From positions 1-7,001 of the forward strand of contig JBFIHZ010000215.1 in assembly GCA_041601535.1 (NCBI GenBank): a stretch of 7,001 bases of DNA, written 5' to 3'. This document shows positions 5,190 through 7,001 of the stretch, one piece after another; the first letter of the stretch is position 1, and each line of letters begins with the position of its first letter. The DNA is from JBFIHZ01 sp041601535 (GTDB lineage: Bacteria > Pseudomonadota > Gammaproteobacteria > Xanthomonadales > SZUA-36). The notes below the pieces were generated by a model. The model ran no database searches and was not told where the DNA came from. It saw only the letters and a list, made by a program, of their open reading frames with translations. The translations under genes and the position numbers were made by a program.

Positions 5190-5324
5190 AGACTAAAGTC
5201 TGAGGACTGATCCCTGAGGTACCAGTTCTTGAGGAGAGCAGCCCTCCAGGAAAAAATCCCTGAGAACCGGATACCGGGAGCCGGATGCGTAATGCCCAAA
5301 CCCGGCATCCAGGCTGTTCGATGA
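5190..5324. other. 3' region with short repeats related to the leader hairpin
   Basis: No gene is seen. ATCCCTGAG occurs at 5210-5218 and 5256-5264. GCCGGATG, identical to the right outer arm of the 4028-4080 hairpin, recurs at 5280-5287, preceded by CCGGGA much as CCGGGTT precedes it in the leader. GGATGC (5283-5288) and GCATCC (5305-5310) can pair as a 6-bp stem. These similarities are short and could be chance. Confidence 0.4.
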
Positions 5325-5405
5325 CCCGCCCACCCCCATCTGCCCTGCCGGCATGGCCTGCTCTGCAGCAAGCCAGGTTGCCGGAAGGGGGTGGGTGGGC
5401 TTTTT
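5325..5405 (+). terminator. Strong intrinsic terminator after the methyltransferase
   Basis: CCCGCCCACCCCC (5325-5337) pairs with GGGGGTGGGTGGG (5387-5399) over 13 bp with one G-U wobble, followed by C and TTTTT (5401-5405). The 49-nt loop folds further: CCGGCA near 5348 pairs with TGCCGG near 5379, and inside it a TGGC/GCCA plus TGCT/AGCA stem. The T-run marks the plus strand, so it ends the methyltransferase transcript about 136 nt after the stop codon and insulates the next gene. Confidence 0.85.
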
Positions 5406-5441
5406 GCGTACCCGGGCCTGAGGCACGCAGGCCGCCGGGTG

Positions 5442-5469
5442 TTCACCGCTTTATATTCAGGTTTAGAAT
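5442..5469 (+). promoter_or_regulatory. Candidate promoter giving a leaderless transcript
   Basis: TTCACC (5442-5447, 4 of 6 to consensus) and TAGAAT (5464-5469, 5 of 6) are 16 bp apart. Transcription would start about 7 nt after the -10, at or beside the A of the ATG at 5476. No good Shine-Dalgarno site precedes that ATG, and an in-frame TAG at 5464-5466 excludes an earlier start. Confidence 0.45.
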
Positions 5470-5475
5470 GTTGCT

Positions 5476-7001
5476 ATGTCGACCTTGTCCATTCGAGTCC
5501 TGGGCGAGCTGGCAGTCGAGCAGGGAGGTGAAACCTTGACCCTCCCGGCGTCGAAGAAAACGCGTGCCTTGCTGGCTTACCTGGTTTTGACCGGCCGTCC
5601 ACACCGGCGCGACCGCTTGTGCGAAATGTTCTGGGAAGTACCGGACGACCCGCGCGGGGCCTTGCGCTGGTCACTCAGCAAGCTCAGGCGCGTGATAGAT
5701 GATGCAGCCAGCCAGCGGCTGATTGCCGATCGCGAACGGGTGGCGTTTGCGGCGCTTGAAGTCAGTGTCGACCTCAAGGAGATCAGCACCCGGATCGACA
5801 ACACCTTGCTGACCCGGGATGAACTGCTGGACATGTCAGCAAAACTGGCTGAGCCGCTGCTGGATGGTATTGATCTGCCGGAGCAGGAGCTGTTTCAGAG
5901 CTGGCTGGTGGCGGAGCGTAATGATCTGAACCGCCTGCGCGCTGAAGTCGCGCACCGTTTGGCCGAGGACAGCCACACGCCGCTGACCGAAGTGCCAGAG
6001 CATTGCCGTAACTGGCTCACGCATGATCCCTTCAACCCCCAGGCTGCAACGGCTCTGATAGCCGCGCTCAAGCAGTTGGGCGAAGATCAGCAGGCCCACA
6101 CACTGGCAGTGGAGCTGACCGAGCGTTTCAGAACCGCTGGCATCTCCTGGCCACCGGATGCGGGTACCGTGGCGGAACCGGGTGGCGAAGCCAAACCCAC
6201 GCAGCGCCAGCTGCTGTCGCGGCAGAGAATCCATTTTTGTCATACCGCCGATGGTGTGCACATTGCTTATGCCGAAGTGGGCAGAGGCCCGCCTCTGGTC
6301 AAGGCAGCCAACTGGCTCAGTCATCTGGAACATGATTGGGAGGCGCCCATCTGGAGTCCGCTGTTTCGTGAACTGGCGCGCGATCACACCTTCATCCGTT
6401 ATGACGAGCGTGGCAATGGGCTGTCCGACTGGGACGTTGATGATATTTCCTTCGAAGCTTTCGTTACCGATCTTGAAACCGTGATCGATGCGCTGGATCT
6501 GCAACGCTTTCCCTTGCTGGGTATTTCCCAGGGTGCCGCAGTATCCATCGAATATGCCGTGCGTCATCCGGGGCGGGTTTCCCACCTGATTCTGTTCGGT
6601 GGCTATCCGGCCGGCTGGCGCATCGGGGCTTCACCCGAAGTGATCCGCGAGCGTGAAGCGATCATGACCTTGACCGAAACCGGCTGGGGCCAGGACAACC
6701 CGGCCTACCGGCAGATCTTCACTTCAACCTTTATGCCCACCGCCACGCAGGATGAACTCAACTGGTTTAATGAATTCCAGCGCCAGACGACTTCACCGGG
6801 CAATGCCGTGCGATTTCTTTCGGCCTTTGGTGACATTGATGTGCGCGAGCGGCTGGCGCAGGTCACCGTGCCGACCCTGGTGCTGCATTCCCGCGGCGAT
6901 CAGCGGATTCCGTTCAATACCGGCCGTGAAATAGCCGCGGAAATCCGCCATGCCGAGTTTGTTCCGCTGGACAGCGACAATCATCTGTTGCTGGGCCATG
7001 A
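5476..7001 (+). CDS. SARP/BTAD-like regulator fused to an alpha/beta hydrolase (partial)
   Basis: The frame is open from ATG 5476 to the right edge, 508 codons with no stop, so only the extreme C-terminus is missing. Residues 4-75 form an OmpR/SARP-type winged helix (LSIRVLGELAVEQ, LPASKKTRALLAYLVLTGRP, RDRLCEMFWEVPDDPRGALR, SLSKLRRVI). Residues about 95-222 are helical and resemble a bacterial transcriptional activator/TPR-like domain. After a linker (about 225-248) comes an alpha/beta hydrolase: IAYAEVGRGPPLVKAANWL (264-281), RYDERGNGLSDW (308-319), the nucleophile elbow GISQG with Ser351, acid candidate Asp475 (HSRGDQRIPF) and His503 (DSDNH). All three triad residues are present, so the domain should be catalytically competent. 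It may act as a ligand sensor or process the inducer; that is inference. An upstream in-frame TAG fixes the ATG as the first start, but no clear ribosome site is seen. Confidence 0.9.
   Translation, partial: MSTLSIRVLGELAVEQGGETLTLPASKKTRALLAYLVLTGRPHRRDRLCEMFWEVPDDPRGALRWSLSKLRRVIDDAASQRLIADRERVAFAALEVSVDLKEISTRIDNTLLTRDELLDMSAKLAEPLLDGIDLPEQELFQSWLVAERNDLNRLRAEVAHRLAEDSHTPLTEVPEHCRNWLTHDPFNPQAATALIAALKQLGEDQQAHTLAVELTERFRTAGISWPPDAGTVAEPGGEAKPTQRQLLSRQRIHFCHTADGVHIAYAEVGRGPPLVKAANWLSHLEHDWEAPIWSPLFRELARDHTFIRYDERGNGLSDWDVDDISFEAFVTDLETVIDALDLQRFPLLGISQGAAVSIEYAVRHPGRVSHLILFGGYPAGWRIGASPEVIREREAIMTLTETGWGQDNPAYRQIFTSTFMPTATQDELNWFNEFQRQTTSPGNAVRFLSAFGDIDVRERLAQVTVPTLVLHSRGDQRIPFNTGREIAAEIRHAEFVPLDSDNHLLLGH

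Noticed and set aside
5836..6585. 249-residue minus-strand open frame
   Set aside because: It is antisense to the well supported regulator-hydrolase fusion with its GxSxG motif; GC-rich codon bias opens such shadow frames.

Overview
The window is GC-rich, gene-dense bacterial DNA with typical Shine-Dalgarno sites and Gram-negative style exported proteins. Protein style suggests a proteobacterium, most likely a gammaproteobacterium. Examples are an exported protein with an SGSWYNP motif, a MerR/DUF2938 pair, an NTF2-like exported protein and a winged-helix/alpha-beta-hydrolase fusion. This is a judgement from reading the proteins, not from a search. No rRNA, tRNA, CRISPR array, transposase or phage gene was seen.

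Layout: (1) 1-302, minus strand, the N-terminal part of an exported protein running off the left edge. (2) 508-972, minus, a MerR-family regulator, divergent from (3) 1059-1544, plus, a DUF2938-type membrane protein. The gap between them holds a promoter-operator with the 19-bp spacer typical of MerR-controlled promoters. (4) 1624-2112, plus, an exported NTF2/SnoaL-like (DUF4440-type) protein. (5) 2259-2771, plus, an unrecognised multi-pass membrane protein. (6) 2985-3755, minus, a sterol desaturase/fatty acid hydroxylase family membrane di-iron enzyme. It overlaps by 4 nt (ATGA) a 29-residue hydrophobic mini-protein gene at 2899-2988. (7) 3756-4124, a non-coding stretch with a tandem repeat and two inverted repeats, one a 53-nt hairpin just upstream of (8) 4125-5189, plus, a SAM-dependent methyltransferase with an N-terminal winged helix and a TTG start. 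(9) A strong terminator at 5325-5405. (10) 5476-7001, plus, a SARP-like DNA-binding/BTAD regulator fused to an alpha/beta hydrolase, cut by the right edge and possibly translated from a leaderless transcript.

No single pathway links these genes. The best supported working unit is the MerR regulator with its divergent DUF2938 target. The desaturase and its coupled mini-protein are a second likely unit. The methyltransferase and the regulator-hydrolase fusion are each flanked by their own signals and look like separate transcription units. I found no clear defence, conflict or biosynthetic system. The least explained items are the mini-protein, the structured leader of the methyltransferase and the regulator-hydrolase fusion.
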